A stretch of DNA of 64,000 nucleotides from Sphaerotilus mobilis (GCF_004216565.1 NZ_SGWV01000013.1:1-64000), one strand, 5' to 3'. Shown: positions 34,795-45,722, counted from the first letter of the stretch. Program-made: numbers and translations. Notes: a model not told the origin generated them from the letters alone.

Positions 34795-35124
34795 ATGGAC
34801 GCCTGGATCACCGCCCTCACGATCATTGGCATGGGGATCGTCACCCTCATCACGCGTGGCCTGCTGCTGATGCCGCGCGAGGAGGTGCCGTTGCCGGCCT
34901 GGAGCAAGCGGGCGCTGAAGTTCGCGCCGCTGGCCGCGCTGGTCGCCGTGGTCGTGCCCGAGGTGCTGCTGACGCAGGGTCAGCTGATCGAGACGCTGGC
35001 CGATGCCCGTCTGATCGGCGCGATCGCCGGCATCGCCTGGTTCGTCATCCGGCGCGGCATGCTCGGCACCATCCTGTTCGGCATGGCGGTTTTCCTGCCG
35101 CTGCGCATCGGCCTGGGTTGGTGA
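34795..35124 (+). CDS. azlD: AzlD family amino-acid exporter, small subunit
   Basis: A 109-residue protein with three to four membrane helices, the small partner of AzlC. Seen: N-terminal [18 protein letters not shown], the conserved [19 protein letters not shown] and a final [10 protein letters not shown]. The start at 34795 is fixed by GGAGGG ten bases upstream. Confidence 0.92.
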   Translation: MDAWITALTIIGMGIVTLITRGLLLMPREEVPLPAWSKRALKFAPLAALVAVVVPEVLLTQGQLIETLADARLIGAIAGIAWFVIRRGMLGTILFGMAVFLPLRIGLGW

Positions 35125-35215
35125 AGGCCGTCGCCCGCATCCCTTTGCATTCGATTCCAAGAACAAGCCCCCGACTTCCTGTCCTTCCAACCCTTCCGAA
35201 ACGAGGCTCAGACCC

Positions 35216-36409
35216 ATGAAGATCAAGCGCCTTTCCGACCTGATCGCCGCCGGCCAGCTGGCTGGCCAACGCGTGTTCATCCGCGCCGACCTCAACGTGC
35301 CGCAGGACGATGCGGGCCGTATCACCGAGGACACCCGCATCCGCGCCAGCATCCCCTGCATCGAGATGGCGCTCAAGGCCGGTGCCGCCGTGATGGTGAC
35401 CAGCCACTTGGGCCGCCCGACCGAGGGTGAGTTCAGGCCCGAGGACAGCCTGGCGCCGGTCGCCGCCCGCATGGGCGAGCTGATGGGGCGCGAGATCCCG
35501 GTCGTGGCCAACTGGACCGATGGCGTGCAGGTCGCGCCGGGCCAGCTGGTGATGCTGGAGAACTGCCGCCTGAACAAGGGCGAGAAGAAGAACAACGAGG
35601 ACCTTGCCCGCAAGATGGCGGCCCTGTGCGACGTCTTCGTGCACGACGCCTTCGGCACCGCGCACCGCGCTGAGGCGTCGACCTACGGCATCGCCCAGTT
35701 TGCCAAGGTCGCCTGCGCTGGCCCTCTGTTGGCCGCCGAGATCGATGCGATCAGCCAGGCGCTGGCCCAGCCGAAGCGCCCGCTGGTGGCGATCGTCGCG
35801 GGCAGCAAGGTCAGCACCAAGCTGACCATCCTGCAGGCGCTGGCCCGCAACGTCGACGGCCTGATCGTCGGCGGCGGCATCGCCAACACCTTCATGCTGG
35901 CCGCCGGCCTGAAGATCGGCAAGAGCCTGGCCGAGCCCGACCTGCTGGGCGAGGCCCGCGCCGTGATCGAGGCGATGAAGGCCCGTGGCGCCGAGGTGCC
36001 CATCCCCGTCGACGTGGTTTGCGCCAAGCGCTTCGCAGCCGACGCCGAGGCGACCGTGAAGGCCGCCGATGCGGTCGAGGACGATGACCTGATCCTCGAC
36101 ATCGGCCCGAAGACCTCGAAGATCCTGGCCGACAAGCTGGCCGCAGCCGGCACCATCGTCTGGAACGGGCCTGTCGGCGTGTTCGAGTTCGACGCCTTTG
36201 CCGGTGGCACCGAGGCCATCGCCCGGGCCATCGCCAAGAGCGACGCTTTCAGCATCGCCGGTGGCGGCGACACCTTGGCGGCCATCGCCAAGTACGGCAT
36301 CGAGCGCGACGTCAGCTACATCTCGACCGGCGGCGGCGCCTTCCTGGAGGTGCTCGAAGGCAAGACCCTGCCGGCCTTTGAGATCCTCTCCAAGCGCGCC
36401 GAAGACTGA
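35216..36409 (+). CDS. pgk: phosphoglycerate kinase
   Basis: A 397-residue glycolytic enzyme: 1,3-bisphosphoglycerate + ADP to 3-phosphoglycerate + ATP. Seen: N-terminal [12 protein letters not shown], the substrate site [27 protein letters not shown], then the hinge region and nucleotide site [17 protein letters not shown] and the glycine-rich [12 protein letters not shown] near the C-terminus. Complete. It begins a block of carbon-metabolism genes (pgk, maeB, pyk, fba) that appear to have separate terminators. Confidence 0.97.
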   Translation: MKIKRLSDLIAAGQLAGQRVFIRADLNVPQDDAGRITEDTRIRASIPCIEMALKAGAAVMVTSHLGRPTEGEFRPEDSLAPVAARMGELMGREIPVVANWTDGVQVAPGQLVMLENCRLNKGEKKNNEDLARKMAALCDVFVHDAFGTAHRAEASTYGIAQFAKVACAGPLLAAEIDAISQALAQPKRPLVAIVAGSKVSTKLTILQALARNVDGLIVGGGIANTFMLAAGLKIGKSLAEPDLLGEARAVIEAMKARGAEVPIPVDVVCAKRFAADAEATVKAADAVEDDDLILDIGPKTSKILADKLAAAGTIVWNGPVGVFEFDAFAGGTEAIARAIAKSDAFSIAGGGDTLAAIAKYGIERDVSYISTGGGAFLEVLEGKTLPAFEILSKRAED

Positions 36410-36474
36410 GCCCGAACCGGCGGTCGGTAACCCATGCGACTTGTGCATGGGCCTTGCTGACCGCTGACATGAAC

Positions 36475-36507
36475 CCCGGAAACGCCCCTGCAGCGGGCGT
36501 TTCCGGG
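36475..36507 (+). terminator. strong hairpin between pgk and maeB, possible terminator
   Basis: CCCGGAAACGCCC (36475-36487) pairs perfectly with GGGCGTTTCCGGG (36495-36507) over 13 bases with a seven-base loop. No T-run follows, so it may end pgk transcription weakly or stabilise RNA ends. A second nested hairpin lies just upstream (CCCATGC/GCATGGG inside CGGTC/GACCG, 36421-36463). Confidence 0.6.
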
Positions 36508-36574
36508 CATGCGACGTGTGTGCCTGCGCTGTAACCTTCGCGCCCCGCGAAGAACATCCGCCCTGGAGACACAC

Positions 36575-38869
36575 ATGGCCGCCCTCACCCCCGCCGAACA
36601 AGCCCTGCGCGAAGCCGCGCTGGAATACCACCGCTCGCCCGTGCGCGGCAAGATTTCCGTCACGCCGCTCAAGCCGCTGATGAACCAGCGCGACCTGTCG
36701 CTGGCGTACTCGCCGGGTGTCGCCTATGCCTGCCTGGACATCCAGGCCGACCCGAGCAAGGCGGCCGAATACACCTCGCGCGGCAACCTCGTGGGCGTGG
36801 TCACCAACGGCACGGCCGTGCTGGGCCTGGGTGACATCGGCCCGCTGGCTGGCAAGCCGGTGATGGAAGGCAAGGGCTGCCTGTTCAAGAAGTTCGCCGG
36901 CATCGACGTGTTCGACATCGAGCTGGCCGAGCGCGATCCCGACAAGCTGGTCGAGATCATTGCCGCGCTGGAGCCGACGCTGGGGGGCATCAACCTCGAG
37001 GACATCAAGGCGCCGGAGTGCTTCTACATCGAGAAGAAGCTGCGCGAGCGCATGCAGATCCCGGTCTTCCACGATGACCAGCACGGCACCGCGATCATCT
37101 CGGGCGCCGCCCTGCTCAACGGCCTGGAGCTGGTCGGCAAGGCCATCGGCAGCGTCAAGCTGGTGGTGTCGGGCGCGGGGGCCGCCGCCATCGCCTGCCT
37201 GGACCTGATGGTCGGCCTGGGCGTGAGGCTCGAGAACATCTACGTCTGCGACTCCAAGGGCGTCATCCGTGCGGGCCGGGGCGACAAGCTCGACGAGTCC
37301 AAGCAGCGCTACTGTCAGTCCACCGAACTGAAGACGCTGGCCGACGTGATCGTGGGTGCCGACGTCTTCCTGGGCTGCTCGGCCGCGGGCGTGCTGTCGC
37401 CGGAGATGGTTGCGACCATGGGTGACAAGCCCATCATCCTGGCGCTGGCCAACCCGGAGCCGGAGATCCGGCCCGAGCTGGCGCGCCAGGCCAAGCCCGA
37501 CTGCATCGTCGCGACCGGCCGTTCGGACTACCCGAACCAGGTCAACAACGTCCTGTGCTTCCCCTACATCTTCCGGGGCGCGCTGGACTGCGGCGCGACC
37601 CGCATCACCGAGGCGATGAAGCTCGCCTGCGTGCGCGAGATCGCCGCGCTGGCCAAGGAAGAAACCAGCGACGAGGTGGCCGCCGCCTACGCGGGCCAGG
37701 AGCTGCAGTTCGGCCCGGAATACATCATCCCCAAGCCCTTCGACGCCCGCCTGATCCTGCGCATCGCACCGGCCGTGGCGCGTGCGGCGGCCGAGTCCGG
37801 CGTGGCGACGCGGCCGATCGAGGACATGGACGCCTACCGCGAGTCGCTGACCCGCTACGTCTACCAGACCGGCATGTTCATGCGCCCGGTCTTCGCCGCC
37901 GCCAAGCGTGCGCCGTCGCGGGTGGTCTACGCCGAAGGCGAGGACGAGCGCGTGCTGCGCGCGGTCCAGGCCGTGCTGGCCGAAGGCATGGCCAAGCCCA
38001 TCCTGGTGGGCCGACCCAACGTGATCCAGATGCGCATCGAGCGCGCCGGCCTGCGCCTGAAGGCCGGCACCGACTTCGAGGTGGTCGACCCGGAAGACGA
38101 TCCGCGCTTTCGCGCCTGCTGGGAGGACTACCACCGCCTGATGGGCCGCGAGGGTGTCTCGCCCGAGGCCGCCAAGGCGGCGGTGCGGCGTTCGACCACG
38201 CTGATCTCGGCGCTGCTGCTGCGCCGGGGCGATGCCGACGCGATGCTGTGTGGCCTGCATGGCCGCTTCGACAGCCACTACGAGCACGTCAAGGCGGTGA
38301 TCGGCGCCCAGGCCGGCGTGCACACCATGGCGACGATGAACGCGCTGATGCTGGAGGAGCACAACCTCTTCATCACCGACACCTTCATCAACGAACAGCC
38401 CAGCGCCGAGGAACTCGCCGAGATCGCCCGCATGGCGGCCGAGGAGGTGCGCCGCTTTGGCGTGCCGCCCAAGGTGGCCTTCCTGTCGCACTCGATGTTC
38501 GGCTCGTCGAGCCGGCCGTCGGCCAAGCGGGTGCGGGCTGCACGTGACCTTTTCGTGGCCCGCAACCCGCACATCGAGTGCGACGGCGAGATGCACGGCG
38601 ATGCCGCGCTGTCCGAGAAGCTGCGCCAGAACATCCTGCCCGACGGCCGCCTGAGCGGCGCCGCCAACCTGCTGGTGCTGCCCAACATCGACGCTGCAAA
38701 CATCCTGTTCAACGTGCTGAAGATGACATCGGGCAAGGGCGTCACGGTCGGCCCGATGCTGCTGGGTGCCGCCGCGCCGGTGCACATCCTGACGCCGTCG
38801 GCGTCGATGCGCCGTGTCGTCAACATGACCGCGCTGGCGGTGGCGGACGCGGCGGCGTCGCGGCGCTGA
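36575..38869 (+). CDS. maeB: NADP-dependent malic enzyme with phosphotransacetylase-like domain
   Basis: A 764-residue two-domain enzyme, as in E. coli MaeB. Residues 1 to ~430 are the malic enzyme part (malate to pyruvate + CO2 with NAD(P)H): [15 protein letters not shown], the catalytic-region [19 protein letters not shown], and a Rossmann motif with [15 protein letters not shown]. Residues ~435-764 resemble phosphate acetyltransferase ([43 protein letters not shown]), which in MaeB is regulatory and not thought to be active. The ATG at 36575 follows GGAGAC. The coenzyme choice is inferred from domain architecture. Confidence 0.96.
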   Translation: MAALTPAEQALREAALEYHRSPVRGKISVTPLKPLMNQRDLSLAYSPGVAYACLDIQADPSKAAEYTSRGNLVGVVTNGTAVLGLGDIGPLAGKPVMEGKGCLFKKFAGIDVFDIELAERDPDKLVEIIAALEPTLGGINLEDIKAPECFYIEKKLRERMQIPVFHDDQHGTAIISGAALLNGLELVGKAIGSVKLVVSGAGAAAIACLDLMVGLGVRLENIYVCDSKGVIRAGRGDKLDESKQRYCQSTELKTLADVIVGADVFLGCSAAGVLSPEMVATMGDKPIILALANPEPEIRPELARQAKPDCIVATGRSDYPNQVNNVLCFPYIFRGALDCGATRITEAMKLACVREIAALAKEETSDEVAAAYAGQELQFGPEYIIPKPFDARLILRIAPAVARAAAESGVATRPIEDMDAYRESLTRYVYQTGMFMRPVFAAAKRAPSRVVYAEGEDERVLRAVQAVLAEGMAKPILVGRPNVIQMRIERAGLRLKAGTDFEVVDPEDDPRFRACWEDYHRLMGREGVSPEAAKAAVRRSTTLISALLLRRGDADAMLCGLHGRFDSHYEHVKAVIGAQAGVHTMATMNALMLEEHNLFITDTFINEQPSAEELAEIARMAAEEVRRFGVPPKVAFLSHSMFGSSSRPSAKRVRAARDLFVARNPHIECDGEMHGDAALSEKLRQNILPDGRLSGAANLLVLPNIDAANILFNVLKMTSGKGVTVGPMLLGAAAPVHILTPSASMRRVVNMTALAVADAAASRR

Positions 38870-38921
38870 GGCGGATCGTCCTTCGGGGTTGGGGCCACGG
38901 ACGGCGGGCGCACAACGAGGG

Positions 38922-38944
38922 CAGCGCGGCTCGTAACCGCGCTG
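38922..38944. repeat. inverted repeat between maeB and pyk
   Basis: CAGCGCGG (38922-38929) and CCGCGCTG (38937-38944) form a perfect 8-base stem with a 7-base loop, 53 bases after maeB. There is no T-run. It may be a weak terminator or RNA-stabilising stem; nothing else is seen in the 180-base gap. Confidence 0.45.
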
Positions 38945-39049
38945 TTCCAGAGTCAGGCTGATAATCCGCCGCCACACCGCTTGAGCCCCCTTGCAGCCCG
39001 TCGCTGACGAGGCCCTGACGCGGTGACCGACCCCCTAGGAGACTGACCC

Positions 39050-40480
39050 ATGCCCCGCCATACCAAGATCGTTGCAACCCTCGGCCCCGCCTCGTCGGAC
39101 CCCGAGGTGCTGGAACGGATGATCCGTGCCGGGGTCGACGTCGTGCGACTGAACTTCAGCCACGGCAAGGCGCAGGACCACATCGACCGCGCGACCATGG
39201 TGCGCGAGGCTGCCCGCCGCGTCGGCAAGCCGGTGGCCATCATGGCCGACCTGCAGGGCCCGAAGATCCGCGTCGGCAAGTTCGCCGAAGGCAAGGTCAT
39301 GCTCGAACAGGGCCAGCCCTTCGTGCTGGACGCCGGTCGCACCGAACCGGGCGACCTCGGCGGTGTCGGCCTGGACTACAAGGAACTGCCGCGCGACGTG
39401 AAGCCCGGCGACACGCTGCTGCTCAACGACGGCCTGATCGTGATGGTGGTCGAGGCGGTGCGCGGCGAGCAGGTCCACACCATCGTCAAGATCGGTGGCG
39501 AGCTGTCCAACAACAAGGGCATCAACAAGCAGGGCGGTGGCTTGACCGCGCCGGCCCTGACGGCCAAGGACATGGAGGACATCAAGACCGCGATGTCCTT
39601 CCAGTGCGAGTACCTGGCGGTCAGCTTCCCGAAGAACGCCACCGACATGGAAATGGCGCGCCAGCTGGCCAACGTGGCCGGCGAGCCGTGGCGCCACAAG
39701 CCCGGCATGATCGCCAAGATCGAGCGCAGCGAGGCCATCCCCGTGCTCGACCAGATCCTCAAGGCCAGCGACGGCATCATGGTCGCCCGCGGTGACCTGG
39801 CCGTGGAAGTCGGCAACGCAGCGGTGCCCGCGTTGCAGAAACGCATGATCCGCATGGCCCGCGAGATGGACAAGGTCACCATCACCGCGACGCAGATGAT
39901 GGAGTCGATGATCCAGAACCCGGTGCCGACCCGCGCCGAGGTCAGTGACGTGGCCAATGCCGTGCTGGACGGCACCGACGCGGTCATGCTGAGTGCCGAG
40001 ACGGCCGCCGGCAAGTACCCGGTCGAGACCATCGAGCAAATGGCCGCCATCGCGCTGGCCGCCGAGCGGGCCGAGGACTTCCAGCTCGACGCCAACTTCA
40101 CCAACAAGAAGTTCGCCCGCATCGACCAGTCGATCGCGATGGGCGCGCTGTTCACCGCGCACCACCTGGGCTGCAAGGCCATCCTGGCGCTGACCGAGTC
40201 GGGCTCGACCGCGTTGTGGATGAGCCGCTACCGCATCGACGTGCCGATCTATGGCCTGACGACCCAGGCCAAGTCCGAGCGCGCCATGGCGCTCTACCGC
40301 AATGTGCGCCCCATCCTGATGGCGAAGTTCGACGACCGTGACACCGCGCTGGCCGCTGCCGAGCGCCTGCTGGTCGACAAGGGCGTGCTGCGCCCGGGCG
40401 ACACCTATGCGATCACCTGCGGCGAGCCGATGGGCTACCCGGGCGGCACCAACATGCTGAAGGTCTGCCGCGTCGGCTGA
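39050..40480 (+). CDS. pyk: pyruvate kinase
   Basis: A 476-residue glycolytic enzyme: phosphoenolpyruvate + ADP to pyruvate + ATP. Seen: start RHTKIVATLGPAS, VVRLNFSHG with the substrate-binding Asn and Ser, MADLQGPKIRVG, the catalytic-site IAKIERSEAI, VARGDLAVE, ITATQMMESMI and DGTDAVMLSAETAAGKYPVE, then the C-terminal regulatory domain (~350-476). AGGAG precedes the ATG. A terminator follows. Confidence 0.97.
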   Translation: MPRHTKIVATLGPASSDPEVLERMIRAGVDVVRLNFSHGKAQDHIDRATMVREAARRVGKPVAIMADLQGPKIRVGKFAEGKVMLEQGQPFVLDAGRTEPGDLGGVGLDYKELPRDVKPGDTLLLNDGLIVMVVEAVRGEQVHTIVKIGGELSNNKGINKQGGGLTAPALTAKDMEDIKTAMSFQCEYLAVSFPKNATDMEMARQLANVAGEPWRHKPGMIAKIERSEAIPVLDQILKASDGIMVARGDLAVEVGNAAVPALQKRMIRMAREMDKVTITATQMMESMIQNPVPTRAEVSDVANAVLDGTDAVMLSAETAAGKYPVETIEQMAAIALAAERAEDFQLDANFTNKKFARIDQSIAMGALFTAHHLGCKAILALTESGSTALWMSRYRIDVPIYGLTTQAKSERAMALYRNVRPILMAKFDDRDTALAAAERLLVDKGVLRPGDTYAITCGEPMGYPGGTNMLKVCRVG

Positions 40481-40508
40481 CCCGCCAGCGTCAGCGCTCC
40501 GCCACACG

Positions 40509-40535
40509 AGGCCGCCCAACAGGGCGGCCTTTTTC
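40509..40535 (+). terminator. Rho-independent terminator of pyk
   Basis: AGGCCGCCC (40509-40517) pairs with GGGCGGCCT (40522-40530) around AACA, followed by TTTT. It is 28 bases after the pyk stop. Confidence 0.93.
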
Positions 40536-40760
40536 GTTGTGCCTTGCGCAATCCCCGCGAGCCGGGTGTCGCAGGCCGTCGGCGCTCGCTCGGGTTGTCG
40601 ATGGGGCGACCCTAGAATCCTGCGAGTTACAAGGCGGTTTCAAGGTGCGTCTGCCCGGGCCCGAAGCGGGGTAGATCCCGAGTCGGTGATTCGGCTGTAT
40701 CGATAACGTCCACCGTTGACTGCCTCTTCCAAGTCCCATTCACTCCCTGAGGTTCCCACC

Positions 40761-41825
40761 ATGCCACTCGTCTCGATGCGCCAGTTGCTCGACCATGCTG
40801 CCGAATGCGGCTATGGCATCCCGGCGTTCAACGTCAACAACCTGGAGCAGGTCCAGGCGGTCATGGCTGCGGCCGACGAGGTCGGTGCGCCGGTCATCCT
40901 GCAAGCCAGCGCGGGTGCCCGCAAGTACGCCGGCGAGAGCTTCATCAAGCACCTGATCCAGGCGGCGGTCGAGGCCTATCCGCACATCCCGCTGGTCATG
41001 CACCAGGACCACGGCACGAGCCCGAAGATCTGCGAAGGCGCGATCAACCTCGGCTTCGGCTCGGTGATGATGGACGGCTCCTTGCGCGAAGACGGCAAGA
41101 CCCCGGCCGACTTTGCCTACAACGTCGAAGTGACCCGCAAGGTCGTCGACATGGCCCACCAGGTCGGCGTGACGGTTGAAGGCGAGCTCGGCTGCCTGGG
41201 CTCGCTGGAGACCGGCGAGGCCGGCGAGGAAGACGGCGTCGGCGCGGTCGGCAAGCTCGACCACAGCGCGCTGCTGACGGATCCGGAAGAGGCTGCGCAG
41301 TTCGTCAAGGCAACCCAGCTGGACGCACTGGCCATCGCCATCGGCACCAGCCACGGCGCCTACAAGTTCAGCCGCAAGCCCACCGGCGACATCCTGGCGA
41401 TCAGCCGCGTCAAGGAGATCCATGCCCGCATCCCCAACACCCACCTGGTGATGCATGGTTCGTCCTCGGTGCCGCAGGAACTGCTGGCCATCATCAACCA
41501 GTACGGCGGCCAGATGAAGGAGACCTATGGCGTGCCCGTCGAAGAGATCCAGGAGGCGATCAAGTTCGGCGTGCGCAAGATCAACATCGACACCGACATC
41601 CGCCTGGCGATGACCGGTGCGGTGCGCAAGTTCTTGGCCGAGCATCCCGACAAGTTCGACGCCCGCGAGTGGCTCAAGCCGGCCCGCGAGGCCGCGCGGC
41701 TGGTCTGCAAGCAGCGCTACCTCGAGTTCGGTTGCGAAGGCCAGGCCGGCAAGATCAAGGCTGTTGCGCTGGACGAGGTTGCCCGCCAGTACGCCGCCGG
41801 CAAGCTGGCGCAGCAGGTGCGTTGA
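40761..41825 (+). CDS. fba: fructose-bisphosphate aldolase, class II (Calvin subtype)
   Basis: A 354-residue zinc aldolase. Seen: [18 protein letters not shown], the zinc/catalytic [10 protein letters not shown] (Asp and His near 82-83), [36 protein letters not shown] with a zinc His, [10 protein letters not shown] and the phosphate-binding [12 protein letters not shown]. Length and motifs match the class IIB enzymes of Burkholderiales. It starts at the ATG at 40761 after TGAGGTTC. A TAGAAT (40613-40618) lies far upstream, giving a leader of roughly 140 bases if it is the -10. A terminator follows. Confidence 0.97.
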   Translation: MPLVSMRQLLDHAAECGYGIPAFNVNNLEQVQAVMAAADEVGAPVILQASAGARKYAGESFIKHLIQAAVEAYPHIPLVMHQDHGTSPKICEGAINLGFGSVMMDGSLREDGKTPADFAYNVEVTRKVVDMAHQVGVTVEGELGCLGSLETGEAGEEDGVGAVGKLDHSALLTDPEEAAQFVKATQLDALAIAIGTSHGAYKFSRKPTGDILAISRVKEIHARIPNTHLVMHGSSSVPQELLAIINQYGGQMKETYGVPVEEIQEAIKFGVRKINIDTDIRLAMTGAVRKFLAEHPDKFDAREWLKPAREAARLVCKQRYLEFGCEGQAGKIKAVALDEVARQYAAGKLAQQVR

Positions 41826-41899
41826 ACCCGACTTGAGGGCGCGGGAGGCCCGGCGCCGCGTCGCTTGGGCCCCTCGTTTCCCCGTCCGTCACCCTGAGG

Positions 41900-41924
41900 A
41901 AGGCCCGCGTCATGCGGGCCTTTT
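41900..41924 (+). terminator. Rho-independent terminator of fba
   Basis: AAGGCCCGC and GCGGGCCTT around a five-base loop, ending in a four-T run. A TACAAT at 41942-41947 right behind it is a candidate -10 for purC, 29 bases before its start. Confidence 0.9.
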
Positions 41925-41975
41925 CGCTGGGGAGGCCCCCCTACAATTCGTGAAACTCTCCACAACGATCCCGCC

Positions 41976-42890
41976 GTGACCGCTGCCGCCGCCCTTCAAG
42001 AATCCAGCCTCCGTTCGCTGCCGCTGCTCGCGCGCGGCAAGGTCCGTGACAACTACGCCGTAGGCGAGGACCGCATCCTGATGGTCGCCAGCGACCGCAT
42101 CTCGGCCTTCGACGTGATCATGGGCGAGGGCATCCCCGGCAAGGGCGAACTGCTCACCCGCATGGCGCAGTTCTGGTTCGACAAGCTCGGCCACATCGTC
42201 CCGCATCACCTGACAGGCGAAGACCCGACCTCCGTGGTCTCTCCCGACGAGGCCGATCGTGTGCGTGGTCGCTCGATGCTGGTCAAGCGACTGAAGCCCC
42301 TGCCGGTCGAAGCCGTGGTGCGCGGCTACCTCGCCGGCAGTGGCTGGAAGGAATACCAGGAAAGCCGCTCGGTCTGCGGCGTCGCGCTGCCCGCCGGTCT
42401 GCGCAATGCTGAGCGCCTGCCCACGCCGATCTTCACGCCCGCCACCAAGGCTGAGATGGGCGATCACGACGAGAACATCAGCTTCGCGCGCATGACCGAG
42501 ATCATCGGTGCCGACCTGGCCGAGCGCGTGCGCACCCTCTCGATCGCGCTCTACCAGGCAGCGGCCGAACATGCGCTGACCAAGGGCATCATCATCGCGG
42601 ACACCAAGTTCGAGTTCGGCCTTGATGCCAAGGGCACGCTGACCTTGATGGACGAGGTGCTGACGCCTGACTCGTCGCGCTACTGGCCGGTCGAGCACTA
42701 CCAGCAGGCGCTGGCCGAAGGCCGTAACCCGCCGAGCTACGACAAGCAGTTCCTGCGCGACTGGCTTGAAGCCGCTCGTGTCGACGGCCAGCCCTGGAAC
42801 AAGCAGGCGCCGGCCCCGGCCTTGCCGGCCGACGTCGTCGCCCACACCGCGGCGACCTATCGGGAGGCGCTCGAGCGCCTCACCACCTGA
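41976..42890 (+). CDS. purC: phosphoribosylaminoimidazole-succinocarboxamide synthase (SAICAR synthetase)
   Basis: A 304-residue purine enzyme that joins CAIR and aspartate with ATP. Seen: [34 protein letters not shown] split as motifs [10 protein letters not shown] and IPGKG, the [18 protein letters not shown] region, [13 protein letters not shown] and the [22 protein letters not shown] signature near 208-232. The start is the GTG at 41976: homologues begin about here and no nearby ATG fits. purE and purK lie 2.3 kb further on, in a separate unit. Confidence 0.97.
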   Translation: MTAAAALQESSLRSLPLLARGKVRDNYAVGEDRILMVASDRISAFDVIMGEGIPGKGELLTRMAQFWFDKLGHIVPHHLTGEDPTSVVSPDEADRVRGRSMLVKRLKPLPVEAVVRGYLAGSGWKEYQESRSVCGVALPAGLRNAERLPTPIFTPATKAEMGDHDENISFARMTEIIGADLAERVRTLSIALYQAAAEHALTKGIIIADTKFEFGLDAKGTLTLMDEVLTPDSSRYWPVEHYQQALAEGRNPPSYDKQFLRDWLEAARVDGQPWNKQAPAPALPADVVAHTAATYREALERLTT

Positions 42891-42935
42891 CGGCACCGCC
42901 CCTGGCGCCGTAGCCCCGACCGACTGCGACCCGCC

Positions 42936-44069
42936 ATGCACCGACTGCTGCGCAACCTCGACGAGGCGATCGAACGGGCTCGCATCCCGCGAGAGCTGCC
43001 CTTCCTGCGGGCCGAACGTGCGGTCGTCTATGCCCGGCTCGGCGAGTTGGACCTGGCGCGCCGTGAGGTCCAGCAACTGCGCCAGTTGGGTGACACCCAC
43101 ACGCAGACGGTGCTGGGTGCCTGGCTTTGGCTGGCCGAGGGGCTGGCCGACTACTTCGAGAACGTCAGCCTGCGGGCCCGCGAACGGGTCGGTCGCGCCG
43201 TCGTGCAGGCCGCACAGATGCGCGCACCGCGGGCTCATTCGCTGGCGGCGGCGTGGCTGGCCCACTTCGACTTCCGGGTCCACGACTACGCCGCAACGAT
43301 CGAGCATGTGCGCATCGCCCTGACCGTGGCGCCGGCCACGCACCATTCGGCCCGCTCACGCGCCTGCACGGTCGTGGCCGGGGCCTACCACTACGCCGGT
43401 CGAGAGGACCTGGCCCAGCCCTGGTACCTGCAGGCTCGGGCCCATGCCACCGCCGAAGGCGACGGCTCGGCGCTGAGTTCGCTCATGTACAACATGGCGG
43501 CCCTGCGGGTCATGGAAGTTCGGCTCAACGAACGTTTCGGTGCGTCCGATGGCCTGAAGGTCAAGCGGGCCCGGCTGGGCACCGACTCGTCGCGCCAGCT
43601 CGACCTGAACGTGCGCACCAAGGCGCTCAGCCACCACACCCCGATGCAGCAGGCGCTGGTGCTGTCGGCACTGGGCGAGCACGCTGCGGCGCTGGCCTTG
43701 TACGACGCTCACCTCGACGCCGCCTTGAGGGAGGGGCTGGCCTTCTCCGAATGCCTGTTCCAGGCCGATCGCGCCACCTGCCTGCTGGCGCTGGGGCAGG
43801 GCGATGAGGCGCTGACGGCGGCGCGGCAGGCCGAATCGGCCTTCCTGAGCGCCACCGAGCCGGAGGAGCAGGCCATTGCGCACGCGCTGTTGGCGCCCCT
43901 TCTCGAGCGCCTGGGTCTGCCGGAGATCGGCGCCCGGCATCTGGCCGCTGCCGAGGCACCGCTGCAGCTCTACCGCAGCCGGAGCGCGGCCTTGCTGGAG
44001 ATGCTGGAACAGGCCGATCTCGCGCGTTACCGGCTTGGCCCGCTGGTTGCGGATCCGAAGGCGGCCTGA
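42936..44069 (+). CDS. TPR-repeat protein of unknown role
   Basis: A 377-residue soluble protein built of helical pairs of TPR type along its length (AERAVVYARLGELDLARREV, YAATIEHVRIALTVAP, ALVLSALGEHAAALALYDAH, RATCLLALGQGDEALTAARQ). No catalytic domain, signal peptide or membrane segment. Its layout recalls the N-terminal part of the TPR/GGDEF-like protein at 6.1-7.7 kb, but I see no strong sequence match. It sits between purC and cnoX and converges with cnoX at 24 bases. A protein-interaction scaffold is the most that can be said. Confidence 0.75.
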   Translation: MHRLLRNLDEAIERARIPRELPFLRAERAVVYARLGELDLARREVQQLRQLGDTHTQTVLGAWLWLAEGLADYFENVSLRARERVGRAVVQAAQMRAPRAHSLAAAWLAHFDFRVHDYAATIEHVRIALTVAPATHHSARSRACTVVAGAYHYAGREDLAQPWYLQARAHATAEGDGSALSSLMYNMAALRVMEVRLNERFGASDGLKVKRARLGTDSSRQLDLNVRTKALSHHTPMQQALVLSALGEHAAALALYDAHLDAALREGLAFSECLFQADRATCLLALGQGDEALTAARQAESAFLSATEPEEQAIAHALLAPLLERLGLPEIGARHLAAAEAPLQLYRSRSAALLEMLEQADLARYRLGPLVADPKAA

Positions 44070-44093
44070 GGGCCGACCGCCTCCCGGATCCAC

Positions 44094-45038
44094 TCAGAAC
44101 AGGACCATGCTGAGCTTGCGGCGGTACTGGTCCAGCAAGGGGTCGGTGGCGACCGCTGCGGTTTTGCCGGCGATCTCGACGGCGCCCTTGGCCTCCGCGA
44201 CCGCCGCTGGCTTGGGCATCGGCTTGGTCATCAGCTCCAGGATCGCGACGTAGGTCTTGCGCGCCCGGCCGTCCGACCACGCCTTGTCGCGCATCAGGAT
44301 CTCCAGCAACTCGTCCATCGCGGCGGTGTGTTCCTGCAGCGCGAAGAGCTGTCGGGCGCGGTCGAAACGGGCGTCGAAGTCGCGCTTGTTGGCGGCGATG
44401 GCGGCATCCAGTTCGGCCATGGGGCGGGCGCTGGCCACGGCCTCGCAAGCCTCCAGCCAGGCACCCAGAGCGGCGATGCGCTGGTCGACGATGGCCTTGC
44501 TGGCGACCGGCTCGAAGACACGGCGGGCGTCGCTGACACGACCTTCCTGCAGCAGCAGCTTGACGTAGTCGAAGCGCGCGGTTTCGTTGGACGGGTCGAT
44601 CGCGACGGCTTCCTGAAGCTTGGCCAGGGCCGCCTCGGCATTGCCGTCCTCGGCCAGTGCCTCGGCTTGCTCGACCTCGGCTTCGGCTTCGATCTCGGCC
44701 TCGCTGGGCACGTGCTTGTCGAGGAACTCGCGGATCTGCGCTTCGGGGATCGCGCCGACGAAGCCGTCGACCGGCTGGCCCTGGCTGAACATCACGCAGA
44801 AGGGGATGGAGCGCACGCCGAACATCTGGCTGAGCTGGCTGGCGATCTCGGGCACCTCGTCGCTGTTGAGCTTGGCCAGCGTGAAGCGACCTTCGTAGGT
44901 TGTCTCCAGCTTCTCCAGCATCGGCCCGAGCTGGCGGCAAGGGCCACACCAGGGCGCCCAGATGTCGAGCAGCACGGGCTGGCGCAGCGAGGCCTGGATC
45001 AGTTCGGATTCAAAGTTTTCGAGGGTGATGTCGATCAT
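44094..45038 (-). CDS. cnoX: thioredoxin-TPR co-chaperone CnoX (YbbN)
   Basis: A 314-residue protein: thioredoxin domain at 1-110 with active site WCGPC (Cys-31, Cys-34) and the cis-Pro in IPFCVMF, then a charged Glu/Ala linker (~118-135) and TPR-like helices (~135-290, AALAKLQEAVAIDPSNETAR). CnoX proteins hold unfolded proteins and hand them to GroEL or DnaK under oxidative stress. E. coli CnoX lacks the CGPC pair, while this one keeps it, so it may also act as an oxidoreductase. The ATG at 45038 gives the usual N-terminus MIDITLENFE. Confidence 0.92.
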   Translation of the reverse strand: MIDITLENFESELIQASLRQPVLLDIWAPWCGPCRQLGPMLEKLETTYEGRFTLAKLNSDEVPEIASQLSQMFGVRSIPFCVMFSQGQPVDGFVGAIPEAQIREFLDKHVPSEAEIEAEAEVEQAEALAEDGNAEAALAKLQEAVAIDPSNETARFDYVKLLLQEGRVSDARRVFEPVASKAIVDQRIAALGAWLEACEAVASARPMAELDAAIAANKRDFDARFDRARQLFALQEHTAAMDELLEILMRDKAWSDGRARKTYVAILELMTKPMPKPAAVAEAKGAVEIAGKTAAVATDPLLDQYRRKLSMVLF

Positions 45039-45227
45039 CGCGGCACCTGAGGAATTCGTGCGGAAGGAAGGCGTGAGCCACGTGCTCGGCCATGGATGTG
45101 GCCATCTGTTTGGCCACCTGCGTGGCCACCCAAGCGGCCGACCTCGACTTGAGGGCTGGGCCAGCAAACACAAGCGGTGCGGCGGGTGCCGCCTAAAATC
45201 CCGCCTTTGTCTCGCCCGGAGCCTGCA

Positions 45228-45722
45228 GTGAACAGCGCCTCGCCCGTGGTCGGCATCGTCATGGGGTCCAACAGCGATTGGGACACCATGCGACAGGCGG
45301 CCCAGATTCTCACCGAGTTTGCCGTGCCCTTCGAGGCGCGCGTGGTCTCGGCCCACCGCATGCCCGACGACATGTTTGCCTACGCCGAAGCGGCGCGCGG
45401 ACGCGGCTTGCAGGCCATCATCGCGGGCGCCGGTGGTGCCGCGCACCTGCCGGGCATGCTGGCGGCCAAGACGCCGGTGCCGGTGCTCGGGGTTCCGGTC
45501 GCCAGCAAGCACCTGCTGGGCGTCGACTCGCTGCACTCGATCGTGCAGATGCCCAAGGGCATCCCGGTGGCGACCTTCGCGATCGGCGCGGCCGGCGCGG
45601 CCAATGCGGCCTTGTTCGCCGTGGCACTGCTGGCCAACCGCGATGCCGATCTGGCCGCACGGCTGGACGCCTTCCGCGCCCGCCAGACCGAGGTGGCGCG
45701 TGCGATGACGCTGGACGACTGA
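45228..45722 (+). CDS. purE: N5-carboxyaminoimidazole ribonucleotide mutase
   Basis: A 164-residue class I PurE that converts N5-CAIR to CAIR. Seen: [14 protein letters not shown] with the catalytic Ser-Asp, [11 protein letters not shown] with the catalytic His, [15 protein letters not shown] and [10 protein letters not shown]. The GTG at 45228 is the start; homologues begin near here. Its stop overlaps the purK ATG by one base (TGATG), so the pair is translationally coupled. Confidence 0.97.
   Translation: MNSASPVVGIVMGSNSDWDTMRQAAQILTEFAVPFEARVVSAHRMPDDMFAYAEAARGRGLQAIIAGAGGAAHLPGMLAAKTPVPVLGVPVASKHLLGVDSLHSIVQMPKGIPVATFAIGAAGAANAALFAVALLANRDADLAARLDAFRARQTEVARAMTLDD

Noticed and set aside
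35045-38977. A very long open frame on the minus strand across azlD, pgk and maeB
   Set aside because: It mirrors three well-conserved plus-strand genes. Long antisense frames are expected in GC-rich coding DNA, and its translation shows no family motif and is rich in His, Gln, Arg and Gly.
41942-41976. A purine riboswitch or PurR-like operator before purC
   Set aside because: The space between the fba terminator and the purC start is only about 50 bases, with no aptamer-like fold and no palindrome.
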